From Curvibacter sp. GWA2_64_110 (GTDB lineage Bacteria > Pseudomonadota > Gammaproteobacteria > Burkholderiales > Burkholderiaceae_C), in NCBI GenBank assembly GCA_001797315.1, contig MGPC01000011.1, forward strand, positions 1 to 64,000: a stretch of DNA of 64,000 bases. Reading direction: 5' to 3'. Below are positions 7,309 through 15,516 of the stretch, piece by piece. Both the position numbers and the translations under genes were made by a program. Within the stretch, counting starts at the first letter, position 1. Every line of letters starts with the position of its first letter. The notes below the pieces were generated by a model that did no database searches, was not told the origin of the DNA, and was given only the letters and a program-made list of their open reading frames with translations.

Positions 7309-7974
7309 ATGAACAAACTGTTGCTGACGCTCTCTTCCCTGCTTGTCGCTTCTGTGACGGCTGTTTCCGCCCACGCCCAGGATGCCAAGGGTGATGCCAA
7401 AGCCGGCGAGGCCAAGATCGCCATGTGCATCGGCTGCCACGGCATCCACGGCTACCAGGCCAGCTTCCCCGAGGTCTACAAGGTGCCGATGATCTCGGGC
7501 CAGGGCGCCAAGTACATCACCGCCGCGCTCAATGCCTACAAGAAGGGCGAGCGCAAGCACCCCTCCATGCGCGGCATTGCCGAGACCCTGAGCGACCAGG
7601 ACATCGCCGACGTGGCCGCCTATTACGAAGCCCATGGCAAGGTTGAAGGCGCTGCCGCCCCGGCCGCCGCCCCGGCGCCCTCGGCCAAAGTGGCCGAGCT
7701 GCTGACCAAGGGCGGTTGCGTGGCCTGCCACGGCGACAACTTCAACAAGCCGATCGACCCGAGCTACCCCAAGGTGGCCGGCCAGCACGCCGACTACCTG
7801 TTCGTGGCGCTCAAGTCCTACAAGACCGAAGGCAACGCAACCTGGGGCCGTGCCAACGGCATCATGGGCGGCATCGCCAAGCAGTTCTCCAACGCCGAGT
7901 TGAAGGAACTGGCCGCTTACGTTCACTCGCTGCCGGGCGAACTCAAGACCGTGCCGCAGAAGCGCTTCCGCTGA
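7309..7974 (+). CDS. Cytochrome c4, diheme periplasmic electron carrier
   Basis: The 221-residue protein has a signal peptide cleaved after AHA (residue 23) and two class I cytochrome c domains, with heme motifs CIGCH (40-44) and CVACH (137-141). An Ala/Pro-rich linker (114-125) separates them. Cytochromes c4 pass electrons to terminal oxidases. The gene is monocistronic, with an FNR-like box upstream and a bidirectional terminator downstream. Confidence 0.88.
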   Translation: MNKLLLTLSSLLVASVTAVSAHAQDAKGDAKAGEAKIAMCIGCHGIHGYQASFPEVYKVPMISGQGAKYITAALNAYKKGERKHPSMRGIAETLSDQDIADVAAYYEAHGKVEGAAAPAAAPAPSAKVAELLTKGGCVACHGDNFNKPIDPSYPKVAGQHADYLFVALKSYKTEGNATWGRANGIMGGIAKQFSNAELKELAAYVHSLPGELKTVPQKRFR

Positions 7975-7991
7975 TCGCGCTGCGCACCAGT

Positions 7992-8021
7992 AAAAAAGCC
8001 ACTCATTTGAGTGGCTTTTTT
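7992..8021. terminator. Bidirectional terminator
   Basis: AAAAAAGCCACTC (7992-8004) / GAGTGGCTTTTTT (8009-8021) with loop ATTT. It serves cytochrome c4 on the plus strand and, with its mirrored A run, the convergent DUF1841 gene. Confidence 0.85.
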
Positions 8022-8053
8022 GTTGCCTGGCCCTTGCCGGAGATGCGCGAACA

Positions 8054-8070
8054 GCTATTGAATTGATAGC
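8054..8070. repeat. GCTAT-N7-ATAGC palindrome, intergenic copy
   Basis: GCTAT-TGAATTG-ATAGC, followed by GGCGC. It is one member of a family of 17-bp palindromes in this window (others at 30990, 34287, 57971 and related forms). Confidence 0.7.
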
Positions 8071-8081
8071 ACCCAGGCGCT

Positions 8082-8519
8082 TCAGTCTTTCGTGGCACGT
8101 TGCTGCACGCAGTCGATGTAGGCGGCGCCGTCGGGCGGGCGGCCGGCGCGCTGGCTTTCCCACACCATGCGGCCCAGGCAGTCCATCACTTCGTGGTGGG
8201 CGTCGTGCAGCGAATTGCGCCGTGCCGTCAGCAGCTCCACCGCCTGGCGGATGCCGCGCGGCTGGTCGATGCTGCACTGCTCGCTGATGGAGAGGTGCAT
8301 CGACAGGTGCAGGAAAGGGTTGACCCGCTCCGGCTCGACCTGCTGCATCTTCGCCAAGGCCCCGTCCAGGTCGGCCAGCTCGGCATGGAATTCCGGATGC
8401 TCGGCGATCCACTGGCTGGCCAGCAGCTCGATGGCTTCCATCGGCTGGCCGGCTTGGGACTTGGCATAAACGCCGCAGAAGAAGCGGCGCACATCGGCTT
8501 GGGAAGGCTGGAACATCAT
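8082..8519 (-). CDS. DUF1841 family protein
   Basis: This 145-residue soluble protein contains FHAELADLDGAL, NPFLHLSMHLSISEQ and ARRNSLHDAHHEVMDCLGRMVWE, the pattern I associate with DUF1841, a family of unknown function in beta- and gammaproteobacteria. It carries many histidines in the central and C-terminal helices. The adjacent ATG 8516 is an equally possible start. It appears to be a single-gene unit. Confidence 0.75.
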   Translation of the reverse strand: MMFQPSQADVRRFFCGVYAKSQAGQPMEAIELLASQWIAEHPEFHAELADLDGALAKMQQVEPERVNPFLHLSMHLSISEQCSIDQPRGIRQAVELLTARRNSLHDAHHEVMDCLGRMVWESQRAGRPPDGAAYIDCVQQRATKD

Positions 8520-8534
8520 GGCCGGAATTATCGA

Positions 8535-9320
8535 TTACGCCAGCCGCTGCGAAATCGTGCGTGCCGCCTGCAGCAGTGCCGGTAGCAGTTTTTCCTGCGC
8601 CACCTTGGCATTGGTCCGGTTGGCCTGGCCGCTGATGTTGAGCGCGGCAATCGTGCGGCCGGCGCGGTTGGTGATGGGGGCGGCCAGCGAGATCAGGCCT
8701 TCCTCCAACTCCTGGTTCACCAGGCTCCAGCCTTGGCGCCGCACCTGTTGCACCTTGACCAGCAGGGCGTCGAGCTCGGTCACGGTGTGTTTGGTCAGGG
8801 CCTTGGGGCGCGAGGCTTTCAGGCGCTTTAGCAACTCTTCATCGGGCAGATCGGCCAGCAGCACGCGGCCCATGCTGGTGCAGTAGGCCGGCAGGCGCGA
8901 GCCCACGCCCAGGGTGTTGCGCATGATCTTGTGGGTCGGCACGCGCAGCACGTAGACGATGTCGGTGCCGTCCAGCACGGCGGCCGAGCACGACTCCTTC
9001 ACCTGCTCCACCAGCGCCTCCATCACCGGCTCGGCCAGGTTCCAGATCGGCATCGACGACAGGTAGGCAAAGCCGAGGTCGAGGATGCGCGCCGTGAGTT
9101 TGAACAGCCGGCCGTCGCTTTCCACATACCCCAGCGTCTGCAAGGTGAGCAGGATGCGGCGCGCGCCGGCGCGCGTCAGACCGGTGCGCTCGGCCACCTC
9201 GCTCAGGGTCTGCTGCGGCGCCTGCGCGCTGAAGGAGCGGATCACCTCCAGCCCGCGCGCGAAGGACTGCACGTAGCTGTCGCCGGGTTGGGGGGCTGTC
9301 GCGCGGGTGGCAGGGGGCAT
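8535..9320 (-). CDS. IclR-family regulator of the PcaR/PcaU/PobR type
   Basis: An N-terminal winged helix-turn-helix (QTLSEVAERTGLTRAGARRILLTL) is followed by the IclR effector domain (LPAYCTSMGRVLLADL; NQELEEGLISLAAPI). PcaR/PcaU/PobR proteins respond to aromatic intermediates such as beta-ketoadipate or protocatechuate. It is divergent from pcaIJF, with a three-repeat operator between them. The open frame extends to 9383, but a TATAAT (9352-9357, minus strand) and the operator lie within that extension. I therefore prefer ATG 9318-9320 (MPPATRA); ATG 9351-9353 would overlap the -10 box. Confidence 0.85.
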   Translation of the reverse strand: MPPATRATAPQPGDSYVQSFARGLEVIRSFSAQAPQQTLSEVAERTGLTRAGARRILLTLQTLGYVESDGRLFKLTARILDLGFAYLSSMPIWNLAEPVMEALVEQVKESCSAAVLDGTDIVYVLRVPTHKIMRNTLGVGSRLPAYCTSMGRVLLADLPDEELLKRLKASRPKALTKHTVTELDALLVKVQQVRRQGWSLVNQELEEGLISLAAPITNRAGRTIAALNISGQANRTNAKVAQEKLLPALLQAARTISQRLA

Positions 9321-9350
9321 GGTGGGGTTTTGCGGGGATCGACTAGAATT

Positions 9351-9386
9351 CATTATACGAACATTTGTTCGATATGCGAACAAATG
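9351..9386. promoter_or_regulatory. PcaR/PobR-type operator with regulator promoter
   Basis: CATTTGTTCG (9362-9371) and CGAACAAATG (9377-9386) form a perfect 10-bp inverted repeat. An extra CGAAC at 9358 makes CGAACATTTGTTCG a second palindrome. On the minus strand TTCGCA (9375-9380) and TATAAT (9352-9357), 17 bp apart, form a promoter for the regulator that encloses most of the operator, implying autoregulation. Confidence 0.7.
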
Positions 9387-9442
9387 AAAACCAAATATTT
9401 GGGGTCGTCTTGCGCGGACGGCACCTTCAATGGAGACCCTGC

Positions 9443-10144
9443 ATGATCAACAAGATCGCGGCCTCGGTGGCCGAGGCGCTGGCCGGTGTGAAGGACGGCG
9501 CCACCGTCATGATCGGCGGCTTCGGCACCGCCGGCATTCCCCTGGAGCTGATCGACGGCCTGATCGCGCAGGGTGCGAAAGACCTGACGGTGGTCAACAA
9601 CAACGCCGGCAACGGCGACACCGGTCTGGCCGCGCTGCTGGCCACCGGCCGCGTGCGCAAGATCATCTGCAGCTTCCCGCGCCAGGCCGACAGCTTTGTC
9701 TTCGACGGCCTCTACCGTAGCGGCAAGCTGGAACTGGAACTGGTGCCGCAGGGCAACTTGTCCGAACGCATCCGCGCCGCCGGCGCCGGCATCGGCGGCT
9801 TCTTCACGCCCACCGGCTACGGCACCGAGCTGGCCAAAGGCAAGGAGACACGTGTGATCGACGGCAAAGGTTATGTGCTGGAACAGCCCATTCATGGCGA
9901 TGTGGCACTGATCAAGGCCGAGCGTGGCGACCGCTGGGGCAACCTGACCTACCGCATGACGGCGCGCAACTTCGGCCCCTCCATGGCAATGGCCTGCCAG
10001 CAGACCATTGCCAGCGTGCACGACATCGTGGAACTCGGCGGTCTCGACCCGGAGGCCATCGTCACGCCCGCCATCTTCGTCAGCAAGATCGTGAAAATTC
10101 CCCGTCAAGCGACGCAAGCCGGCGGCTTCAAGAAGGCGGCATGA
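9443..10144 (+). CDS. pcaI: 3-oxoadipate CoA-transferase subunit A
   Basis: PcaI with PcaJ moves CoA from succinyl-CoA to 3-oxoadipate. The 233-residue protein shows the class I CoA-transferase alpha-subunit pattern: MIGGFGTAGIPLELIDGL near the N-terminus, VVNNNAGNGDTGLAAL, then GAGIGGFFTPTGYGTELAKG. ATG 9443 has GGAGAC 11 bp upstream; the longer frame into the operator is not credible. It overlaps pcaJ by 4 bp (ATGA). The pcaF neighbour and IclR regulator support 3-oxoadipate over acetoacetate as substrate. Confidence 0.88.
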   Translation: MINKIAASVAEALAGVKDGATVMIGGFGTAGIPLELIDGLIAQGAKDLTVVNNNAGNGDTGLAALLATGRVRKIICSFPRQADSFVFDGLYRSGKLELELVPQGNLSERIRAAGAGIGGFFTPTGYGTELAKGKETRVIDGKGYVLEQPIHGDVALIKAERGDRWGNLTYRMTARNFGPSMAMACQQTIASVHDIVELGGLDPEAIVTPAIFVSKIVKIPRQATQAGGFKKAA

Positions 10145-10665
10145 CCATGAGCTATCAAAAACGAACCAAAGACCAGCTTGCCGCCCGCGTGGCGCAGGAC
10201 ATTCCCGAAGGCGCGGTGGTCAACCTCGGCATCGGCCAGCCGACGCTGGTGGCCAACCACATTCCCAAAGAACGCGAAGTGCTGCTGCACAGCGAGAACG
10301 GCCTGCTCGGCATGGGGCCGGCACCGGCACCGGGGCAGGAAGACTACGACCTCATCAACGCCGGCAAGCAGCCGGTGACGCTGCTGCCCGGCGGCTCCTT
10401 TTTCCACCACACCGACAGCTTCGCCATGATGCGCGTTGGCGCCAAACAGACCTGGGTCATGATGGACCTGCTGACCAAGCAGGGCGAGAGCAAGGTGGTG
10501 AAGAGTTGCAGCTACCCGCTGACCGGCATCGCCTGCGTCAAGCGCATCTACGCCGACCTCTGCACACTCGAATGCACGCCGCAGGGCCTGAAACTCATCG
10601 ACCTGGTCGACGGCCTGACCCATGCCGAGCTGGAAAAGATGATCGGCCTGCCGATTGCCCACTGA
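10141..10665 (+). CDS. pcaJ: 3-oxoadipate CoA-transferase subunit B with internal deletion
   Basis: This is the beta subunit partner of PcaI. The active-site glutamate motif SENGLLGMGP is intact (E52) and the C-terminal part (WVMMDLLTKQGESK, YPLTGIACVKRIYADL) is normal. The product is only 174 residues, against about 213 for PcaJ as I remember it. After SFAMMR (residue 98) it jumps directly to VGAKQTWVMMD. It lacks about 41 residues that normally carry the GGHLDI, DLANWHTG and GGAMDLA segments. The junction is at 10434/10435 and stays in frame. The enzyme is probably impaired unless this reflects an assembly error. It may also start at ATG 10147. Confidence 0.85.
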   Translation: MTMSYQKRTKDQLAARVAQDIPEGAVVNLGIGQPTLVANHIPKEREVLLHSENGLLGMGPAPAPGQEDYDLINAGKQPVTLLPGGSFFHHTDSFAMMRVGAKQTWVMMDLLTKQGESKVVKSCSYPLTGIACVKRIYADLCTLECTPQGLKLIDLVDGLTHAELEKMIGLPIAH

Positions 10666-10698
10666 AACACACCTCCAACCGAAACAAGGACACACACC

Positions 10699-11901
10699 AT
10701 GACCCAAGCCTTCATCTGCGACGCCATCCGCACCCCCATCGGCCGCTACGGCGGTGCCTTGAGCAGCGTGCGCACCGACGACCTCGCCACCGTGCCGCTC
10801 AAGGCGTTGATGGCGCGCAACCCGAACGTGGACTGGATGAGCGTGACCGACGTCATCCTGGGCTGCGTCAACCAGGCCGGCGAGGACAACCGCAACGTGG
10901 CGCACATGGCCACGCTGCTGGCCGGCCTGCCGCTGGAGCTGCCGGGCGCCACCATCAACCGCCTGTGCGGCTCGGGGCTGGACGCCGTGGGCACCGCCGC
11001 ACGCGCCATCAAGGCCGGCGAGGCCTCGCTGATGATTGCCGGCGGCGTGGAGAGCATGAGCCGCGCCCCCTTCGTCATGGCCAAGGCCGAGAGCGCCTTC
11101 AGCCGCAACGCGCAGATTTATGACACCACCATCGGCTGGCGCTTCGTCAACAAGCTGATGAAAGAGAAGTACGGCGTCGACGCCATGCCCGAGACGGCCG
11201 AGAACGTGGCCGCCGACTACAAGATCAGCCGCGAAGACCAGGACAAGATGGCGCTGGCCTCCCAGCTCAAGGCGGTGGCGGCGCAGAAGGCCGGTTTCTT
11301 CGAAGCCGAGATCACGCCGGTGACCATCCCGCAGAAGAAGGGTGATGCCATCGTCGTCAGCAAGGACGAGCACCCGCGTGAAACCTCGCTCGAAGCGCTG
11401 GCCAAGCTCAAGGGTGCGGTGCGCCCGGACGGCACCGTGACCGCCGGCAACGCCTCGGGCGTGAACGACGGCGCCTGCGCCATGCTGATCGCCAACGAGG
11501 AAGCGGCGCGCAAGAACGGCCTGACGCCGCGTGCCCGCATCGTCGGCATGGCCACCGCCGGCGTGCCGCCGCGCATCATGGGCATCGGCCCGGCCCCGGC
11601 CACCGAGAAGGTGCTGGCCCTCACCGGCCTGTCGCTGGCGCAGATGGACGTGATCGAACTCAACGAAGCCTTTGCCGCGCAAGGCCTGGCCGTGCTGCGC
11701 CTGCTCGGTCTGCAGGACGACGACCCGCGCGTCAATCCCAACGGCGGCGCCATCGCGCTGGGCCACCCGCTCGGTGCCTCCGGCGCGCGCCTGGCCACCA
11801 CGGCGGTGAACCAGCTGCACCGCACCGGCGGCCGCTACGCGCTGTGCACCATGTGCATCGGCGTGGGGCAGGGCATTGCCGTGATCCTGGAGCGCGTGTG
11901 A
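10699..11901 (+). CDS. pcaF: 3-oxoadipyl-CoA thiolase
   Basis: PcaF cleaves 3-oxoadipyl-CoA to succinyl-CoA and acetyl-CoA, the last step of the beta-ketoadipate pathway. The 400-residue protein has the nucleophilic cysteine in NRLCGSGLDA (C90), the histidine loop NPNGGAIALGHPLGASGARL and the C-terminal cysteine motif CTMCIGVGQG. The internal segment RETSLEALAKLKGAVRPDG is typical of PcaF/PaaJ thiolases. It follows pcaJ after 33 bp with AAGGA as ribosome site, and is followed 2 bp later by an SDR gene. Confidence 0.93.
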   Translation: MTQAFICDAIRTPIGRYGGALSSVRTDDLATVPLKALMARNPNVDWMSVTDVILGCVNQAGEDNRNVAHMATLLAGLPLELPGATINRLCGSGLDAVGTAARAIKAGEASLMIAGGVESMSRAPFVMAKAESAFSRNAQIYDTTIGWRFVNKLMKEKYGVDAMPETAENVAADYKISREDQDKMALASQLKAVAAQKAGFFEAEITPVTIPQKKGDAIVVSKDEHPRETSLEALAKLKGAVRPDGTVTAGNASGVNDGACAMLIANEEAARKNGLTPRARIVGMATAGVPPRIMGIGPAPATEKVLALTGLSLAQMDVIELNEAFAAQGLAVLRLLGLQDDDPRVNPNGGAIALGHPLGASGARLATTAVNQLHRTGGRYALCTMCIGVGQGIAVILERV

Positions 11902-11903
11902 GC

Positions 11904-12638
11904 ATGGGGGGCGCATCGACTGAAGTCACCGTGGTCACCGGTGCCAGCAATGGCATCGGCCGCGCGGTTGCCGAAGCTTTGCTGGCCCAGGGCCGCGCCG
12001 TGGTCAACCTCGACTACGTGTTGCCCGCCTGGAGCCACCCGCTGCTCACCTCCTACCAGGGCGACCTGACCGACGAGGCCGCCACGCGCCAGCGCGCCGC
12101 CGAGATCGCGGCGAAGCACAACGTGACGGCGCTGGTGAACAACGCCGGCGCCACGCGCCCCGGCACCATCGACACGGCCACTACCGCACAGCTGGATGAC
12201 GTGGTGGGCCTGCACCTGCGTGCGCCGCTCCTGCTGGTGCAGGCTTTCCTGCCCACCTTGCGTGCCAGCGGGCACGGGCGCATCGTCAACATGTCGTCGC
12301 GCGCGGCGCTGGGCAAGCCGGAGCGGGTGGTCTACTCGGCCACCAAGGCCGGCCTGATCGGCATGACCCGCACGCTGGCCATGGAACTGGGTGGCGACGG
12401 CATCACCGTCAACGCCATCGGCCCCGGGCCGATTGCCACCGAACTGTTCCGCAACAGCAACCCGGAGGGCGCGCCGCAGACGCAACGCATCATCGACAGC
12501 ATCGTCGTCAAGCGCATCGGCACGCCGCAGGACGTGGCGCGCGCCGCGCTGTTTTTCCTCTCACCCGATAACGGCTTCGTTACCGGGCAGGTGCTCTACG
12601 TCTGCGGCGGCACCACGCTGGGGGTGGCCCCGGTCTGA
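11904..12638 (+). CDS. Short-chain dehydrogenase/reductase
   Basis: The 244-residue Rossmann-fold enzyme has the nucleotide motif TGASNGIG (12-19), NNAGA (79-83), catalytic serine region NMSSRAA and the YSATK pair (Y144, K148). NLDY after strand 2 carries an acidic residue, which favours NAD over NADP. ATG 11904 begins 2 bp after the pcaF stop, so translation is probably coupled. The substrate is unknown; a role in the aromatic pathway is inferred from position only. Confidence 0.85.
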   Translation: MGGASTEVTVVTGASNGIGRAVAEALLAQGRAVVNLDYVLPAWSHPLLTSYQGDLTDEAATRQRAAEIAAKHNVTALVNNAGATRPGTIDTATTAQLDDVVGLHLRAPLLLVQAFLPTLRASGHGRIVNMSSRAALGKPERVVYSATKAGLIGMTRTLAMELGGDGITVNAIGPGPIATELFRNSNPEGAPQTQRIIDSIVVKRIGTPQDVARAALFFLSPDNGFVTGQVLYVCGGTTLGVAPV

Positions 12639-12738
12639 TTCTCCGGCCCTTCGGGGCATTTCCCCGCCCCGGTACGGGCTGGCGCCGCCTGCCCGCCCGT
12701 CCCCGGTGCGCCATTTCTCCATCCTGAAGAAAGACTTC

Positions 12739-13752
12739 ATGTCTCATACCAACCGTTTCCCATCTTCCTCGCGTCGCAGCTTCGGCGCCCTGGCGGCCGC
12801 GGCCGTGCTGAGCACCGGCTTGTTGGCGGCTGCGCCTGCCGGTGCGCAGACGGCCTTCCCGAGCAAGACCCTCACCATCATCGTGCCGTTCTCGGCCGGT
12901 GGCACCACCGACATCCTGGCGCGCATCGTGGGCCAGGCGCTGAGCACCGAACTGGGCCAGCCCGTCGTCATCGACAACCGGGCGGGTGCGGGCGGCAACA
13001 TCGGCGCCCAGGCGGCGGCCAAGGCCGCAGCCGACGGCCACACCCTGTTCATGGGCACGGTGGGCACCCATGCCATCAATGCCAGCCTGTACAAGAAGAT
13101 GCCTTTCGACCCGATCAAGGACTTCGCGCCGCTGACCCGCGTGGCCAACGTGCCGAACCTGCTGGTGGCCAATCCCGCCCAGCCCTACAAGAGCGTGGCG
13201 GAGCTGATTGCCTATGCCAAGGCCAACCCGGGCAAGGTCAACTTCGGTTCCTCGGGCAGCGGCAGCTCCATTCACCTGTCGGGCGAGCTGTTCAAGTCCA
13301 TGGCCAAGGTGGACATGGTGCACGTGCCCTACAAGGGCAGCGCGCCGGCCGTCACGGACCTGCTGGGCAACCAGATCGGCATCATGTTCGACAACATGCC
13401 GTCGGCCATCCAGCACGTGCGCTCCGGCAAGCTGCGTCCGCTGGCGGTGACCACCGCCAAGCGCTCGCCCGAGCTGCCCGACGTGCCGACGATCGCCGAA
13501 GCCGGTGTGCCCGGCTATGAAGCTACGTCGTGGTTCGGCCTCTTCGTGCCGGCCGGCACGCCGGCGGCCGTCGTCACGCGCCTGAACACGGCCATCGTCA
13601 AGGTCCTGGCCCAGCCGGACGTGAAAAAGAAGATCAGCGATCAGGGCGCTGAAGTCCACAGCGAAAAGCCGGAGCAGTTCGCCGCCTTCATCCAGAAGGA
13701 AGTCGTGAAGTGGGGCAAGGTGGTGCGCGAGTCCGGCGCCAGCCTGGACTGA
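12739..13752 (+). CDS. Bug-type (TTT family) extracytoplasmic solute receptor
   Basis: The 337-residue protein has a long signal peptide with an RRSFGALAAAAVLS core (cleavage near AGAQ, residue 35). The mature domain begins KTLTIIVPFSAGGTTDILARIVG, the Bug signature, followed by the ligand-loop sequence VIDNRAGAGGNIGAQ and the conserved GEL-like helix region. Bug proteins bind small carboxylates or amides for tripartite tricarboxylate transporters, and many in Burkholderiales are orphans without TctAB, as here. ATG 12739 was chosen because upstream in-frame sequence crosses a GC-rich non-coding stretch. Confidence 0.88.
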   Translation: MSHTNRFPSSSRRSFGALAAAAVLSTGLLAAAPAGAQTAFPSKTLTIIVPFSAGGTTDILARIVGQALSTELGQPVVIDNRAGAGGNIGAQAAAKAAADGHTLFMGTVGTHAINASLYKKMPFDPIKDFAPLTRVANVPNLLVANPAQPYKSVAELIAYAKANPGKVNFGSSGSGSSIHLSGELFKSMAKVDMVHVPYKGSAPAVTDLLGNQIGIMFDNMPSAIQHVRSGKLRPLAVTTAKRSPELPDVPTIAEAGVPGYEATSWFGLFVPAGTPAAVVTRLNTAIVKVLAQPDVKKKISDQGAEVHSEKPEQFAAFIQKEVVKWGKVVRESGASLD

Positions 13753-13788
13753 CGCTGTCCCGACAGGCAGGTAGGTCGGGGCGCTTGC

Positions 13789-14433
13789 TCAGCGCTCCAC
13801 CTGCCACAGCGGCAGGCGCCAGTCGCGCCACAGCGCCAGCAGGCGCAGGCCGGCGATGATGGTCACCGTGCTGGTCAGCGCCAGCCATTCCGGCGCGGCC
13901 AGCACATCCAGGCCCAGGTAGACCCAGCCGCCGGCGAAGGCGCACAGCGCATAGGGCCGGTGGTCGCGGAAGGCGGTCGGGATCTCGTTGCAGACGATGT
14001 CGCGCAACACACCGCCGAAGACACCGGTCACCACCCCCATCAGCACCGCCACCAGCGGCGGCATGCCCACGGCCATCGCCACGTCCACGCCCACCGCGGC
14101 AAACAGGCCCAGGCCCAGCGCATCGGGCACCTGGATGGCGCGTTCGGTCGGCTCGAAATGGCGCTGGCGCATGAACAGCATGGCCGCCGTGCTCAGTGCC
14201 AGCACACCCCACAGGTATTCCACGTGGCGCACCCAGAAGAAGGGGCGCTGGTCCAGCAGCAGGTCGCGCAGCGTGCCGCCGCCGAAAGCCGCCAGAAAGG
14301 CCACGGCGTAGACGCCCACCGCGTCGAGCCGGCTGCGCGCGGCCACCATCACGCCCGACAGGGTGAAGGCCATGGTGGCGGCCACTTCGAGGGCGTGGCG
14401 TAGCCAGACGCCCCAGGTGCTGATGTTGTCCAT
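13789..14433 (-). CDS. TRIC/UPF0126-type membrane protein
   Basis: The 214-residue membrane protein has about seven hydrophobic segments arranged as two repeats. Each repeat carries the family's glycine and acidic signature: FGGGTLRDLLL in the first and FGGVLRDIVCNEIP in the second. The family is known as UPF0126 or prokaryotic TRIC-like cation channels. It is transcribed against its neighbours and ends close to the preceding Bug gene, so it is probably unrelated to the catabolic genes. Confidence 0.85.
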   Translation of the reverse strand: MDNISTWGVWLRHALEVAATMAFTLSGVMVAARSRLDAVGVYAVAFLAAFGGGTLRDLLLDQRPFFWVRHVEYLWGVLALSTAAMLFMRQRHFEPTERAIQVPDALGLGLFAAVGVDVAMAVGMPPLVAVLMGVVTGVFGGVLRDIVCNEIPTAFRDHRPYALCAFAGGWVYLGLDVLAAPEWLALTSTVTIIAGLRLLALWRDWRLPLWQVER

Positions 14434-14584
14434 GCCCGGATTGTGCCGTCCTGGTGCAGCAGTTCTGGGGCTTTTTTTCAGTCACCGGAAAACTGATTTC
14501 CCGTGGCTCGCTTGTACCGCCTGCCGCTTTGCCCAACACTGCGGAGCGCTTCAGAACAAGTTCACGACCGAGGAGACACACGCG

Positions 14585-15505
14585 ATGAGCAAGAAGATAG
14601 GCTGGATCGGGCTGGGCCGCATGGGCGAAGCCATGGTGACCAAGCTGCTGAAAGCCGGCCACACCGTGCACGTGTGGAACCGCACCGCCGCCAAGGCCGT
14701 GCACCTGGCCGAGTACGGCGCCAAGATCGAGAAAAACAAGATTGACCTGGCCAGTTGCGAGGTGGTGTTCACCATGGTCTCCACCACCGACGACCTGAAG
14801 GAAGTGCTGTTCGGCCCCGGCGGCCTGACCACCGGCAGCCATCTGCCGCGCGTGGTGGTGGACAGCTCCTCCATCTCGCAGGAAGGCTCGGCCGAGATCC
14901 GCGAGCAGCTGGAAAGTCTGGGCGTGGCCTACCTGTGCTCGCCGGTCTCGGGCAACGCCAAGGTGGCCAAGGCCGGCAAGCTGCTGCAGGTGGCCTCCGG
15001 CCCCAAAGCGCTGTACGACATGGTCGAGCCCTATCTGCAGGCCATGGCGCGCAAGGTCATGTGGGTGGGCGAGGGCGAGCTGGCCCGCATCTGGAAGATC
15101 GCGCACAACACCATGTTCGGCGTCATCATCCAGAACCTGTGCGAGATCACCGTGCTGGCCGAGAAGGCCGGCATCCCGCGCCACATCTTCCTGGAAAGCA
15201 TCAACGACTCGGTGCTGGGCTCCATGTACACCAAGTACAAGACGCCGATGCTGACCAACCTGACCTTCGATCAGGTCACCTTCACCCCGAAGCTGCTGCT
15301 CAAAGACATGGACCTCGGCATGAGCGCCGCCAAGGCGCACGGTGTGCCCATGCCGGCCGCCGCCGCCACGCGCGAGTCGATCGCCCGCATGGTCGGCCAC
15401 GGCCTGGACCACATCGACTTCGCCGTGCTGTTGCTGGAAACCGCCAAGGACGCCGGCATCGAGCTCACGCCCGACAACGTGCCCATGAGCGATGGCCTGT
15501 CCTAA
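14585..15505 (+). CDS. NAD(P)-dependent dehydrogenase, 3-hydroxyisobutyrate dehydrogenase-like
   Basis: The 306-residue beta-hydroxyacid dehydrogenase opens with KIGWIGLGRMGEAM, the dinucleotide motif plus family signature. It has the substrate-binding segment PVSGNAKVAKAG and the catalytic lysine region IWKIAHN near residue 175. The substrate motif reads SGN, where classical 3-hydroxyisobutyrate dehydrogenases read SGG. A second gene in this region (17878-18759) shares this change. GAGGAGAC lies 9 bp before ATG. It is followed 11 bp later by an amidohydrolase gene, suggesting one operon. Confidence 0.83.
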   Translation: MSKKIGWIGLGRMGEAMVTKLLKAGHTVHVWNRTAAKAVHLAEYGAKIEKNKIDLASCEVVFTMVSTTDDLKEVLFGPGGLTTGSHLPRVVVDSSSISQEGSAEIREQLESLGVAYLCSPVSGNAKVAKAGKLLQVASGPKALYDMVEPYLQAMARKVMWVGEGELARIWKIAHNTMFGVIIQNLCEITVLAEKAGIPRHIFLESINDSVLGSMYTKYKTPMLTNLTFDQVTFTPKLLLKDMDLGMSAAKAHGVPMPAAAATRESIARMVGHGLDHIDFAVLLLETAKDAGIELTPDNVPMSDGLS

Positions 15506-15516
15506 GGAGCCAGTCC

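Noticed and set aside
10105-11916. 603-codon antisense frame opposite pcaJ and pcaF
   Set aside because: Histidine- and glycine-rich shadow; no motif.
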